A stretch of DNA of 12,045 bases from Phycisphaerae bacterium (GTDB lineage: Bacteria > Planctomycetota > Phycisphaerae > UBA1845 > UTPLA1), in assembly GCA_016935885.1 (NCBI GenBank), contig JAFGQA010000063.1, forward strand, positions 1 to 12,045. Direction: 5' to 3'. Shown here one piece after another: positions 1 to 6,316 of the stretch. How positions within the stretch are numbered: position 1 is the stretch's first letter; each line of letters begins with the position of its first letter. Both the position numbers and the translations under genes were made by a program. Below the pieces are notes generated by a model. The model was not told the DNA's origin, made no database searches, and worked only from the letters and a program-made list of their open reading frames with translations.

Positions 1-33
1 CGAGCGACATCGCGGCAACGGAAACGCCGAACC

Positions 34-74
34 GGTAGAACCTTGTCGATTCTCACCGCCAGAGGCGGTGGTTT
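34..74. repeat. Dispersed hairpin element, copy A
   Basis: A 41-nt element made of GGTAGAACCTT (34-44), a short spacer, then the hairpin CACCGCC-AGA-GGCGGTG (54-70) followed by GTTT. A second copy with the same layout lies at 11152-11192. The stems differ by a compensating C-G to G-C pair swap, so the fold rather than the exact sequence appears to be kept. It lies just past the probable yceH terminator, in a stretch with no gene. Confidence 0.65.
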
Positions 75-77
75 GTT

Positions 78-117
78 GATAAAATCGAATGCCTCCCGAA
101 CGAATCCAGCATTCGAT
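78..117 (-). terminator. Probable terminator after yceH
   Basis: Read on the minus strand, ATCGAATG (117-110) and CATTCGAT (91-84) form a perfect 8-bp stem around an 18-nt loop, followed directly by TTTATC. It starts 60 nt past the yceH stop. The stem is only moderately GC-rich and the loop is long, so it is a weak intrinsic terminator at best. Confidence 0.35.
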
Positions 118-176
118 CCGCAACCAACGTTGTGGTGTCTAGCTCGCTCAGGCAGGGTATTCGGACCACCGCGCGC

Positions 177-851
177 CTATCCACCCAGTTTGCTGCACAG
201 CGTGTCGAGGTCCAGGCGCAGGGCGATGACCTCTTGTTCCAGCGCGTTGAGCCTCGCTTCGACAGCGGGTGTTGCCTCCCCAGCCGCCATCGAAGGACGC
301 GACTCGGCTGGCGGCGTCTCGTCGGCGGCCGCACGTTGGACTTGCGATGGGGTCTTTCCACCTAGTAAGTGGGCGAAGCGCGTGGCGCTTCTGCCGGGTT
401 GACGCGGAAGTTCGACGACCATGGGCGGGTCGGACTGCTCCAACTCACGGAGCAACTGGCGGGCGTAGTCGGTGGATTGGAGATGGGTCATGCGGGACGC
501 GTGTGTGCGGAGTTCTCCGACGGTTTGCGGGCCACGGATCAGCAGCTCGGCCATCAGGGCCCGCTGGGCGGCGTTCCAACCGAAGCGTTGTTCGACGTCG
601 TGTTGGAAGCGGTTGACGCGGGAGTTGCGTTCCGGCGGGGCTTGGCTGGCGAGTTGCCATTGTCGCAGGCCGTTCAACGCCGCGCCGACTTCGCCTTCGG
701 TCAGTTGCGTGACGGGATCGCGGTTGGTCTTCTGGTTGCACGCGGCGACGATCGCGCTGAGCGTCATCGGGTAATAGGCGGGCTGGGCCAGCGACTTCTC
801 GATCAAGACGCCAAGCGCTCGCAGTTCATTGGCGGTCAATTCGATGGCCAT
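177..851 (-). CDS. yceH: YceH/DUF480 winged-helix protein
   Basis: This 224-residue protein belongs to the YceH (DUF480) family, a widespread set of small proteins built from two winged-helix domains, with no well-established biochemical role. The N-terminal half holds the family hallmark: LGVLIEKSLAQPAYYPMTL at about 13-31, then ACNQKTNRDPV at 37-47. The second winged helix spans roughly 93-165 (ALMAELLIRGPQTVGELRTH). The C-terminus is an Ala/Pro/Glu-rich linker followed by a short coiled coil (VEARLNALEQEVIALRLDL), as is usual for the family. The start at 851 is chosen because AGGAG sits 5 nt upstream (857-861) and the family homology begins there; an upstream in-frame extension to 968 lacks family sequence. 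The upstream gene overlaps this start by 16 bp, so translational coupling is likely. Length is normal for the family. Confidence 0.93.
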   Translation of the reverse strand: MAIELTANELRALGVLIEKSLAQPAYYPMTLSAIVAACNQKTNRDPVTQLTEGEVGAALNGLRQWQLASQAPPERNSRVNRFQHDVEQRFGWNAAQRALMAELLIRGPQTVGELRTHASRMTHLQSTDYARQLLRELEQSDPPMVVELPRQPGRSATRFAHLLGGKTPSQVQRAAADETPPAESRPSMAAGEATPAVEARLNALEQEVIALRLDLDTLCSKLGG

Positions 852-1243
852 AGCGGCTCCTGATAGGACCCCAGCACTCCGCTTGGGCCAACGCAGACGA
901 TCGTGTTGAATACGGCCTCCGTGTGGTCCGGATCGGCTTTGAGGGAGGTCCCCGTCTGGATGTGGCATCCATGCTTGGCAGCGAGGCAGGCATAGCGATC
1001 CGAGTGCTCATTAGGAATCACGACGGCCATGTGTTCACGCGGCTTGCCGACGGTCCCGCAAATGGGTGCCCCATGGGCAAACTGCGCAAAGACCAGCAGT
1101 CGCACGTCGAAGAATGGCTCATACCCCGTAATCGTCCCCTCGATCAGCTCGCACATCCACTCCGTCCGCGTGAAGACCTCATCGCGGGTCTTGGCGCAAG
1201 GAGGATCCATCTGGCACGAGGTGGCGTGGTAGCGGATGCTCAT
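836..1243 (-). CDS. Hypothetical protein overlapping yceH
   Basis: A 135-residue protein I do not recognise. It is soluble-looking, with no signal peptide or membrane segment. Cys and His are scattered (Cys10, 16, 31, 62, 86, 93, 117; His at 6, 58, 71, 80, 91, 94), but there is no obvious paired metal motif. The central part, about 44-80, reads as alternating beta strands (FDVRLLVFAQF, HMAVVIP). Its last codons overlap the yceH start by 16 bp and contain the yceH ribosome-binding site, so the two are probably co-transcribed. No Shine-Dalgarno precedes ATG 1243, but a TATACT box lies 8 nt upstream, which would suit a leaderless transcript. A TTG at 1261 in the same frame is a less likely start. 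Coding status is supported by the yceH overlap and the absence of low-complexity sequence; function is unknown. Confidence 0.6.
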   Translation of the reverse strand: MSIRYHATSCQMDPPCAKTRDEVFTRTEWMCELIEGTITGYEPFFDVRLLVFAQFAHGAPICGTVGKPREHMAVVIPNEHSDRYACLAAKHGCHIQTGTSLKADPDHTEAVFNTIVCVGPSGVLGSYQEPLWPSN

Positions 1244-1251
1244 AGATGAGC

Positions 1252-1257
1252 AGTATA
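1252..1257 (-). promoter_or_regulatory. Possible -10 box (TATACT), leaderless start
   Basis: On the minus strand TATACT lies 8 nt before ATG 1243. Transcription starting about 7 nt downstream would begin at or next to the ATG. A -35 hexamer at the usual spacing is poor (GCGAAA), so this rests on the -10 match and the lack of a ribosome-binding site. Confidence 0.3.
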
Positions 1258-1296
1258 ACAACGGGCGCCGAGAATTTCGCTATGGGAAGGAGGGAA

Positions 1297-1447
1297 GGAA
1301 GGGCGGCGCGCAGGAGGCTGCCCGGGTAAGCCGCAGAGCTTCACCGGAGGGCTGACTGGCGGGCGAGAGCCACAGGTTCTCAATCAGCCATCTGGCCTTC
1401 CGGCTGGTTCCGCTCTGCTGCCCGGACAGCCTCCTCTGGCCGCTTCC
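1297..1447. repeat. Long nested inverted repeat / RNA candidate
   Basis: The gap between two minus-strand genes holds six helices, all correctly nested: 1297-1307 with 1439-1447 (one 2-nt bulge), 1312-1326 with 1421-1435 (15 bp, one mismatch), 1333-1339 with 1412-1418, 1344-1350 with 1396-1403, 1350-1355 with 1384-1389 (sharing its edge with the previous helix), and an apical hairpin 1365-1371 with 1375-1381 closed over ACA. The result is one long imperfect rod. It has no poly-T tail, so it is not a simple terminator. It could be a structured RNA, a miniature inverted-repeat element, or part of a dispersed repeat family. The strand is not resolved. Confidence 0.6.
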
Positions 1448-1484
1448 CACGGACATCTTGGCTAAGGCCGGTTGAGACATCAGC

Positions 1485-2399
1485 CTATGGCCGCTGTTCG
1501 ATCATCGTCGGGGCACCAGGTTGTAGTTCAGGGCAATCACAACCGTCCCAGCAGATCCACTCACACCAACAGACATAGGTGTCCGGGGGATAGAAGTGGC
1601 ACGTACACAGCTCGAAGCAACAAGGGCACTCGATGTGGCCATCGGGCTCAAGCACATCGAGGTCAAGGTCTTCCACGTCTGCGGAATTGTCCCCGAGGAC
1701 TGCCTTCAAGGCGTGCTTGAAGTTCACATCGAGTGTGCGCGAATGTTCTCCCGGAACGGTCTGCCAGTAGTCAAGCAGCCCGCTCTGCAAGGCATCCAGG
1801 GCCGCGTCGCTTATGTCCGGATGATGCGCGGCGAGCCAGACCTTGTACAAGAGGCCACACTGCCACAGCTCGTTGAGTCCCTGGTGCTCGAAGTCAACGT
1901 AAAGCTCGCGGATCAACGCCGCGGCCAGTTCGTCATCCAGCGGCATGTCTGGCGGGAACAACTCATAGAGCTTCGCCGCCTGGGCCCCGTAGTCGGCCGC
2001 CAAGCCTTCGGTTACGTCACAGATATCCTCCAGGCGCGGGTATTGGCCCGGATGTGCACCCTCTGGAAAGTCCGCTTCTTCACGCGCGAACAAGAGAACG
2101 TCGTACGGCCACGGCTCGGTGCCTTCACTGCCTCCTCCTCCATCAGGGCAATCCTCACGAGGTATGTATCCATGGGGGCAGGGCTTATCGACAGGGACAG
2201 GAATGCACCCCATGCAGAAGCACGAAAAATCGTCGCAGGCAAGCAGACAGCATTCCCTGCACATCATGCTGGCTGCGGCGTTGTCTAGCTCGCCCTTGTC
2301 ATTCAGCCAGACTGGTGAGGTTTCGTCAGCCCACGCCGTGGGCAGCACGAGTACCACAACAATACCGAGGAACACTGCGGCGGGAATTCTCCTAAGCAT
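1485..2399 (-). CDS. Exported protein with two Cys-rich modules
   Basis: A 304-residue protein with no family I can name. Residues 1-24 form a classical Sec signal peptide (Arg3/Arg4, hydrophobic core to about 19, then TAWA before Asp25). The mature chain has three parts. The first is a Cys-rich module with Cys47, 50, 51, 55, 60, 62, 65, 74 and 84, ending in a Gly stretch. The middle, about 95-250, is an acidic, mostly helical domain with only two Cys (127, 181). The last is a second Cys-rich module with Cys258, 260, 261, 265, 267, 277, 279, 283, 287 and 289, rich in aromatic residues. That gives 21 Cys in the mature protein, suggesting disulfides or metal binding outside the cytoplasm. AAAGGA lies about 9 nt before ATG 2399. 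It appears to be transcribed alone. The function is unknown, but the signal peptide and domain organisation argue for a real gene. Confidence 0.8.
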   Translation of the reverse strand: MLRRIPAAVFLGIVVVLVLPTAWADETSPVWLNDKGELDNAAASMMCRECCLLACDDFSCFCMGCIPVPVDKPCPHGYIPREDCPDGGGGSEGTEPWPYDVLLFAREEADFPEGAHPGQYPRLEDICDVTEGLAADYGAQAAKLYELFPPDMPLDDELAAALIRELYVDFEHQGLNELWQCGLLYKVWLAAHHPDISDAALDALQSGLLDYWQTVPGEHSRTLDVNFKHALKAVLGDNSADVEDLDLDVLEPDGHIECPCCFELCTCHFYPPDTYVCWCEWICWDGCDCPELQPGAPTMIEQRP

Positions 2400-2844
2400 C
2401 TCTGTTGATCCTTTCTGGCTTCAAGCCAAAACGCGCATCATCCCTCCCATCGGGCCCCCGCCTTCACGGCAGGCCCCCAAGAACGATGCTTTGGTGTCCA
2501 TACGCGCCACCGCGGCGTTCGATCGCGGTCAGGGCCGTGGCCAGCTCTCGGAAGCTTCACCCAACACCACGTTTCCGCCAGACAGTGGCATATCAGCGAC
2601 CGGCCGCCACGACCGGCCCTACTATATAAGGACAATCCTTAGCCTCCTTCCGCACGGCGTTTCGGTCCGGTCCTTGTAACAGTTCCCGGCAGGCACCTGG
2701 AATGCCTCCGTGTGTAAGAGCGAGGACTACTGCTCGCTGTCACGCACTTCTTGCCTTGATTGTTAGACCAAATGCCGAAGGCAGGCGGCGTCAATCTCCA
2801 CTCGACCTCTGTACTTGGTCCTGAGAAAGTCAAGCAGCCCCAGC
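2400..2844. other. Gene-poor gap of about 445 bp
   Basis: No convincing gene lies between rtcA and the Cys-rich protein. The part nearest 2400 is the leader of the Cys-rich gene. At 2628-2640 there is a small palindrome, AAGGA-CAA-TCCTT with flanking TATATA, which could belong to a promoter but has no good -35 partner. A 69-codon minus-strand frame (2848-2639) starts in an ATGA overlap with the rtcA stop, but its composition is not protein-like. Confidence 0.5.
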
Positions 2845-3870
2845 TCATTTGCTCTCGATGCAGACCAGGCGTTGCCCATCATCGATGGGTTGCAGCGAAA
2901 CGTTAACGTTACAGAAGGCCTGGATGACGTCGATGTTCGTCGTGCTGTGCTGGGTCAGCGGCATCGTCTTGAACGAACCACCACCGGCCAGGACGAACGG
3001 CAACAGCAGTTGGTCGGCAAGGTACTGGCCCACGGGAACGCCCGCCGCGAGGTACGCTTGCGTCTGGTTTGCCACATTCCTGGCAACGGTCTCTGCGCGA
3101 ACACCGCGCCGGCCGAACTCGGTGAAGACCTCGGTCACGTGCTCGCTTTCCACCTCGATGGTCACGACATTGCCAGGGCCTCGCCGGGGGTCCGCGACTT
3201 CCTTCACGACGAGACAGGATTCGTCCCACCTGAGCTTGCCGCGGATCACACGCAATTCGCGTTCGGCGATGTGCCTGGGCAGGTGGGCAACGACGGCCGT
3301 GGCAGCCTGCCGCAGGACCTTTCCGCGTTCAAGCAGGTCGAGGCGTTCGAGCCTCTTGGCGGGCTCGATCGTCACGCTGAGCTTTCCCCCGCCGGCTGGA
3401 TAGAAGCCCGGTCGCTCAAGCGTGGCGACGACCGTCGGCCCCATGCGATTGATGATGGGCAGGAACGTGTTGTGTAGGAAGTCGAAGGATGGCGCGAACG
3501 GGTTGTGCGTGCCACCTTCGAGGATCAGCCTCGACGGCCCGGTGGCGGTCAGCAGGGCGGGCAAGACCGTCTGGAGAACCAGCGTCGTGCTGCCGGCAGT
3601 GCCGACGGCGAAATGGTATTCGCCGGGGACGATCTCGTTGGGTTGGAAGCTGAGTTCCTGCGATCCGATGGTTGCACCATCGACGGTCGCAGCGCCGATC
3701 GCGGCGGCGGCCTTCACGGCGGTGAGGTGCTGCCGCATTAAGCCAGGCTTCTTGCGGCCCGCGCGGATTCGCTCGATGCGCAGGGGCGTGCCAGTAACCA
3801 AGGAGAGTGCCAGCGACGACCGGAGAATCTGGCCGCCGCCTTCACCTTTTGAACCGTCAATGGTCAGCAT
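2845..3870 (-). CDS. rtcA: RNA 3'-terminal phosphate cyclase
   Basis: RtcA converts an RNA 3'-phosphate to a 2',3'-cyclic phosphate using ATP, through a covalent His-AMP intermediate, and acts in cytoplasmic RNA repair or end maintenance. The 341 residues match the usual 338-345. Visible family signatures are IDGSKGEGGGQILRSSLALS (4-23), GTAGSTTLVLQTVLP (90-104), EGGTHNPFAPSFDFL (118-132) and RPGFYPAGGGKL (153-164). The C-terminal QHSTTN contains His308, the equivalent of the adenylated His309 of the E. coli enzyme. The start at 3870 is chosen because the family N-terminus (MLTIDGS) begins there; an upstream extension to 3954 has no family sequence. The Shine-Dalgarno is weak. RtcB ligase, RtcR and archease are not nearby, so this is a stand-alone copy. 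It is divergent from the gene at 4130, across a 259-bp gap. Confidence 0.96.
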   Translation of the reverse strand: MLTIDGSKGEGGGQILRSSLALSLVTGTPLRIERIRAGRKKPGLMRQHLTAVKAAAAIGAATVDGATIGSQELSFQPNEIVPGEYHFAVGTAGSTTLVLQTVLPALLTATGPSRLILEGGTHNPFAPSFDFLHNTFLPIINRMGPTVVATLERPGFYPAGGGKLSVTIEPAKRLERLDLLERGKVLRQAATAVVAHLPRHIAERELRVIRGKLRWDESCLVVKEVADPRRGPGNVVTIEVESEHVTEVFTEFGRRGVRAETVARNVANQTQAYLAAGVPVGQYLADQLLLPFVLAGGGSFKTMPLTQHSTTNIDVIQAFCNVNVSLQPIDDGQRLVCIESK

Positions 3871-3914
3871 ATTCGGCCTAGCCTGTCTTATTTGCCCGGA
3901 TGGCGAGGGCGCCA

Positions 3915-3927
3915 CGCATATGATGCG
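3915..3927. promoter_or_regulatory. Small palindrome upstream of rtcA
   Basis: CGCAT-ATG-ATGCG is a perfect 5-bp inverted repeat with a 3-nt centre, 45 bp before the rtcA start, in the 259-bp gap between rtcA and the divergent gene at 4130. It could be an operator or a chance hairpin; nothing else in the sequence supports a regulator. Confidence 0.2.
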
Positions 3928-4062
3928 GCATGATCGAACGGCGGCAAGGCCCATCCGATGGAGGTCATCCTTTTTTTGTGAAGCAGGGGCATACCCGGAC
4001 CGATGCCATTGGGAAACGCCGTGGACCTATATGCAGGGCTTCCTGCCGATCGGCGGTCGCGA

Positions 4063-4068
4063 TACAAT
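4063..4068 (+). promoter_or_regulatory. Possible -10 box for the gene at 4130
   Basis: TACAAT matches five of six positions of the TATAAT consensus and lies in GCGATACAATG, a context nearly shared with the promoter before the symporter (GCGATACACTG at 6269-6279). No good -35 hexamer is present at 16-18 bp. Confidence 0.3.
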
Positions 4069-4129
4069 GGTTGCGGCGGGAAAAAGCACACCCCATAGAT
4101 CATGAATTACCGTGCGACAGGAGAATAAC

Positions 4130-6013
4130 ATGTCAAGCCGAGAACGCCCCAAGTCCACACATCATGTGCTGCCGTGGCTTCTGGCCGCGGTGTTCGCTTG
4201 CACGACCGCGACGGCCTGGGCCGGCGACGGCGCGCCGGCAGACTTCAAGCAGCTCCAGCGCGAACTCCACAAGGCATATAACAATGCGGACTACAAGAAG
4301 GCGCTTGAGACCGCCGAGAAAATGCACGAGCTTCGGCCGAAACACGTGGACACGCCGTACAACATGGCCTGTTTGTACTGCCTGCTGGGTCACAAGGACA
4401 AGGCGTACGCCTCGCTCGATGAGGCGGTCAAGGCGGGCTATCGTGACGCCGAACATCTCGCCGATGACGACGACTTCAAGACGATCCGGGGCGAAGACCG
4501 GTTTCGGGCGATCGTGAAGCGTCTGAGAGCGGGCAAGACCGCTGCGTCCGAGAAGGTCGACAAGCCGGAGAAGAGAGCGAAGGCCGACAAGCCAAAGGCA
4601 AAGAAACCGGCCAGGACCGGACAGCCCGGTGAAGTTGGGAAGCCTGGAGAGCCTGACAAAGCCGAGCTGAAGAAACTTGTGAAGGCCAAGCCGCAGAAGC
4701 CCGTGAAGGCCAAGCCGCAGAAGATCGAGCCGACGAAAGTCGAGCCGAAGGAGCCTGACGAACCTGACAAGCCGGCCGAGCCGAAGAAGCCGGCCAAGCC
4801 GAAGAGGCTGGCCAAGGCCAAGCCACAGAAGGCCGAGCCGACGAAGGTCGAGAAACGCGAGAAGGTTGGCAAACCACAGAAACCGGCGAAGGCCGAGAGG
4901 CCCATCAAACCCAAGCAACCTGCCAAGCCCAAGGAGCTGGCAAAACCCGAGAAACCGGCCAAGCCTGACAAACCCGAAGAGCCGGACAGAGCGGAGTTGT
5001 CACCGGAGGAGCACTATGCGACGTTCCGCGAGTTGACGCAGAAGCTTGTCGAAGCCTCGATCATGGAGAACAGGGAGAAGGCCCTCGATCTTGCCCTTGA
5101 GGCGCTTGACCATGCGAAGGCCGTGCGCGAGCAGGTCGGGGAGCGGGCAGCCCCTCTGCTGGCACAGGCGGATTACAACGTTGCCTGCATGTACTCGCTG
5201 CTAGACAGGAAGGACAAGGCCCTCAATCACCTTGACCGGTGCATCGAGGCGGGTGGATTTCCGCCTGATATGGCCGCCCAGATTGAAGGCGATGTGGACT
5301 TGGAGAACACTCGAAAGGACCCGCGCTACGTCAAGATCGTCGAAACGGCGCGTGGCCTGAGATTCGGGCCACCTCCCGTCGAGGGGGAAGCAGTTGATTT
5401 CCAATGGAAAGTCACCTTGCCGAAGAAGTACGACGGATCCAAGAAAGTGCCGCTGATCGTCGCCCTGCACCCCTACCGCGGCAACATGGAAACGACGACC
5501 GACCGTTGGAAGAAGGCGGCGAACAACGTTGGTGCTATCCTGCTGGCGCCGCAGGGCACGTACAGTCTGGGCGACGGTCTTTTTCACTGGGGCCCAAACC
5601 TTGACACCATAGAGGGGAACGTCCTGGACGCCATCGACGATATCCTCGACGACTACAGGATCGACGAAGACAAGATCATCCTGACGGGCTTCAGCCAGGG
5701 CGGCTGGGCTGCCTGGGGGCTGGCCATGCGGAACCCCGACGCCTTCCGCGGCATCATTCCCGTGGGCGGAATGTTCGGACCCGCCTTCGAGGTCTATTTC
5801 GAGGATGATGACCTGGCCGATCTCAGGATCTTCATCATGCTCGGCGAAGACGAGAACGAACAGTTGCTCGACGCCAACAAGCATGCCGCCCAACGGCTCA
5901 AGGAGTTGGGGGCCAAGGTCAAGCTCAACGTGTACGAAGGTGTCGGTCACGCGTTCCCGAAGAATGCCCAGCAGGAGCAGATGAAGGCGCTGAGGTTCAC
6001 TCTCCAAGACTGA
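4130..6013 (+). CDS. Exported TPR / Lys-Pro linker / esterase
   Basis: This 627-residue exported protein probably hydrolyses an ester or acyl bond of an unknown extracytoplasmic substrate. Residues 1-31 are a signal peptide ending ATAWA. Residues 40-135 are a TPR-like module (YNMACLYCLLGHKDKAYASL at 77-96). Residues 140-290 form a Lys/Pro/Glu/Ala linker, reminiscent of TonB or histone-H1 tails. Residues 292-412 are a second TPR-like module resembling the first (YNVACMYSLLDRKDKALNHL at 349-368). The C-terminal part, 420-627, is an alpha/beta hydrolase of the poly(3-hydroxybutyrate) depolymerase/carboxylesterase type: oxyanion region ALHPYRG (445-451), nucleophile motif GFSQGG with Ser522, candidate acid Asp574, and His607 in GVGHAFP. 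The start at 4130 is set by CAGGAG ending 6 nt upstream and by the signal peptide; a GTG at 4112 is too close to that site. It appears to be a single-gene unit. Confidence 0.88.
   Translation: MSSRERPKSTHHVLPWLLAAVFACTTATAWAGDGAPADFKQLQRELHKAYNNADYKKALETAEKMHELRPKHVDTPYNMACLYCLLGHKDKAYASLDEAVKAGYRDAEHLADDDDFKTIRGEDRFRAIVKRLRAGKTAASEKVDKPEKRAKADKPKAKKPARTGQPGEVGKPGEPDKAELKKLVKAKPQKPVKAKPQKIEPTKVEPKEPDEPDKPAEPKKPAKPKRLAKAKPQKAEPTKVEKREKVGKPQKPAKAERPIKPKQPAKPKELAKPEKPAKPDKPEEPDRAELSPEEHYATFRELTQKLVEASIMENREKALDLALEALDHAKAVREQVGERAAPLLAQADYNVACMYSLLDRKDKALNHLDRCIEAGGFPPDMAAQIEGDVDLENTRKDPRYVKIVETARGLRFGPPPVEGEAVDFQWKVTLPKKYDGSKKVPLIVALHPYRGNMETTTDRWKKAANNVGAILLAPQGTYSLGDGLFHWGPNLDTIEGNVLDAIDDILDDYRIDEDKIILTGFSQGGWAAWGLAMRNPDAFRGIIPVGGMFGPAFEVYFEDDDLADLRIFIMLGEDENEQLLDANKHAAQRLKELGAKVKLNVYEGVGHAFPKNAQQEQMKALRFTLQD
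4560..4982 (+). repeat. Low-complexity Lys/Pro coding tract
   Basis: This part of the 4130 gene is built from degenerate AAG/CCG/GCC/GAG codons. Longer units recur, for example AKPQKIEPTKVE (residues 194-205) and AKPQKAEPTKVE (230-241), plus a tandem VKAKPQKP/VKAKPQKI. It encodes the charged spacer between the two TPR-like modules and probably changes length easily. Confidence 0.75.
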
Positions 6014-6060
6014 ACGGGGCGCGCCACAGCGGCCACAACCTGAGCGAGCCCTCATCGACG

Positions 6061-6218
6061 AAGAAGCGCCACGGGCTTCAGCCCGCGCCGTGCTCCACCT
6101 ACCACGAACCACTCAACACGAAGAGGAGCCGCCGGCTTCAGCCCGCGCGGTCTCTCAAACAGCGCGGAGGCATGGATGGCGCTTGTAGCGCCACACGGGC
6201 TGAAGCCGTGGCGCTTCG
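6061..6218. repeat. Three copies of a GGGCTTCAGCCCG palindrome
   Basis: Between the esterase and symporter genes lie two direct copies, around 6066-6087 (GCGCCACGGGCTTCAGCCCG) and 6126-6149 (degenerate, CCGGCTTCAGCCCG), and one inverted copy at 6187-6216, where GCGCCAC and GTGGCGC flank the core. Each core is self-complementary. The flank GAAG is shared. They resemble REP/BIME-type dispersed palindromes; no transposase is nearby. Confidence 0.65.
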
Positions 6219-6249
6219 GGATCGTGTGAACCCCGTTCGATCATTTCGG

Positions 6250-6278
6250 ATGACATGCAGCCTTGTCCGCGATACACT
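6250..6278 (+). promoter_or_regulatory. Sigma70-like promoter of the symporter operon
   Basis: ATGACA (6250-6255) matches five of six positions of TTGACA and is separated by exactly 17 bp from TACACT (6273-6278), a 4/6 match to TATAAT. Transcription would start near 6285, giving a leader of about 32 nt before ATG 6317. It would drive the symporter and probably the mutase subunit and GTPase. Confidence 0.5.
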
Positions 6279-6316
6279 GCCACCACGTACACCCAACCAA
6301 GCAGAACGAGGAGCGC

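Noticed and set aside
1280..1480. 66-codon minus-strand frame across the nested inverted repeat
   Set aside because: The sequence is fully explained by the helices of the inverted repeat, and no start signal is present.
1596..2288. 230-codon plus-strand open frame opposite the Cys-rich protein
   Set aside because: Both strands are open, but only the minus-strand product has a signal peptide, a ribosome-binding site and organised domains.
2639..2848. 69-codon minus-strand frame starting in an ATGA overlap with the rtcA stop
   Set aside because: The overlap looks like translational coupling, but the product is Ser/Arg/Thr-rich without structure, there is no ribosome-binding site beyond chance, and no family is recognisable. 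Conservation next to rtcA in relatives would revive it.
2815..3477. 220-codon plus-strand open frame opposite rtcA
   Set aside because: rtcA is certain on the minus strand; this is its antisense shadow.
4560..4982. Possible CRISPR-like or minisatellite array in the Lys/Pro tract
   Set aside because: The repeats are degenerate, codon-phased and lack spacers of constant length; they are a coding low-complexity linker.
5201..6112. 303-codon minus-strand open frame
   Set aside because: Antisense to the esterase domain with intact catalytic motifs on the plus strand; no family features of its own.
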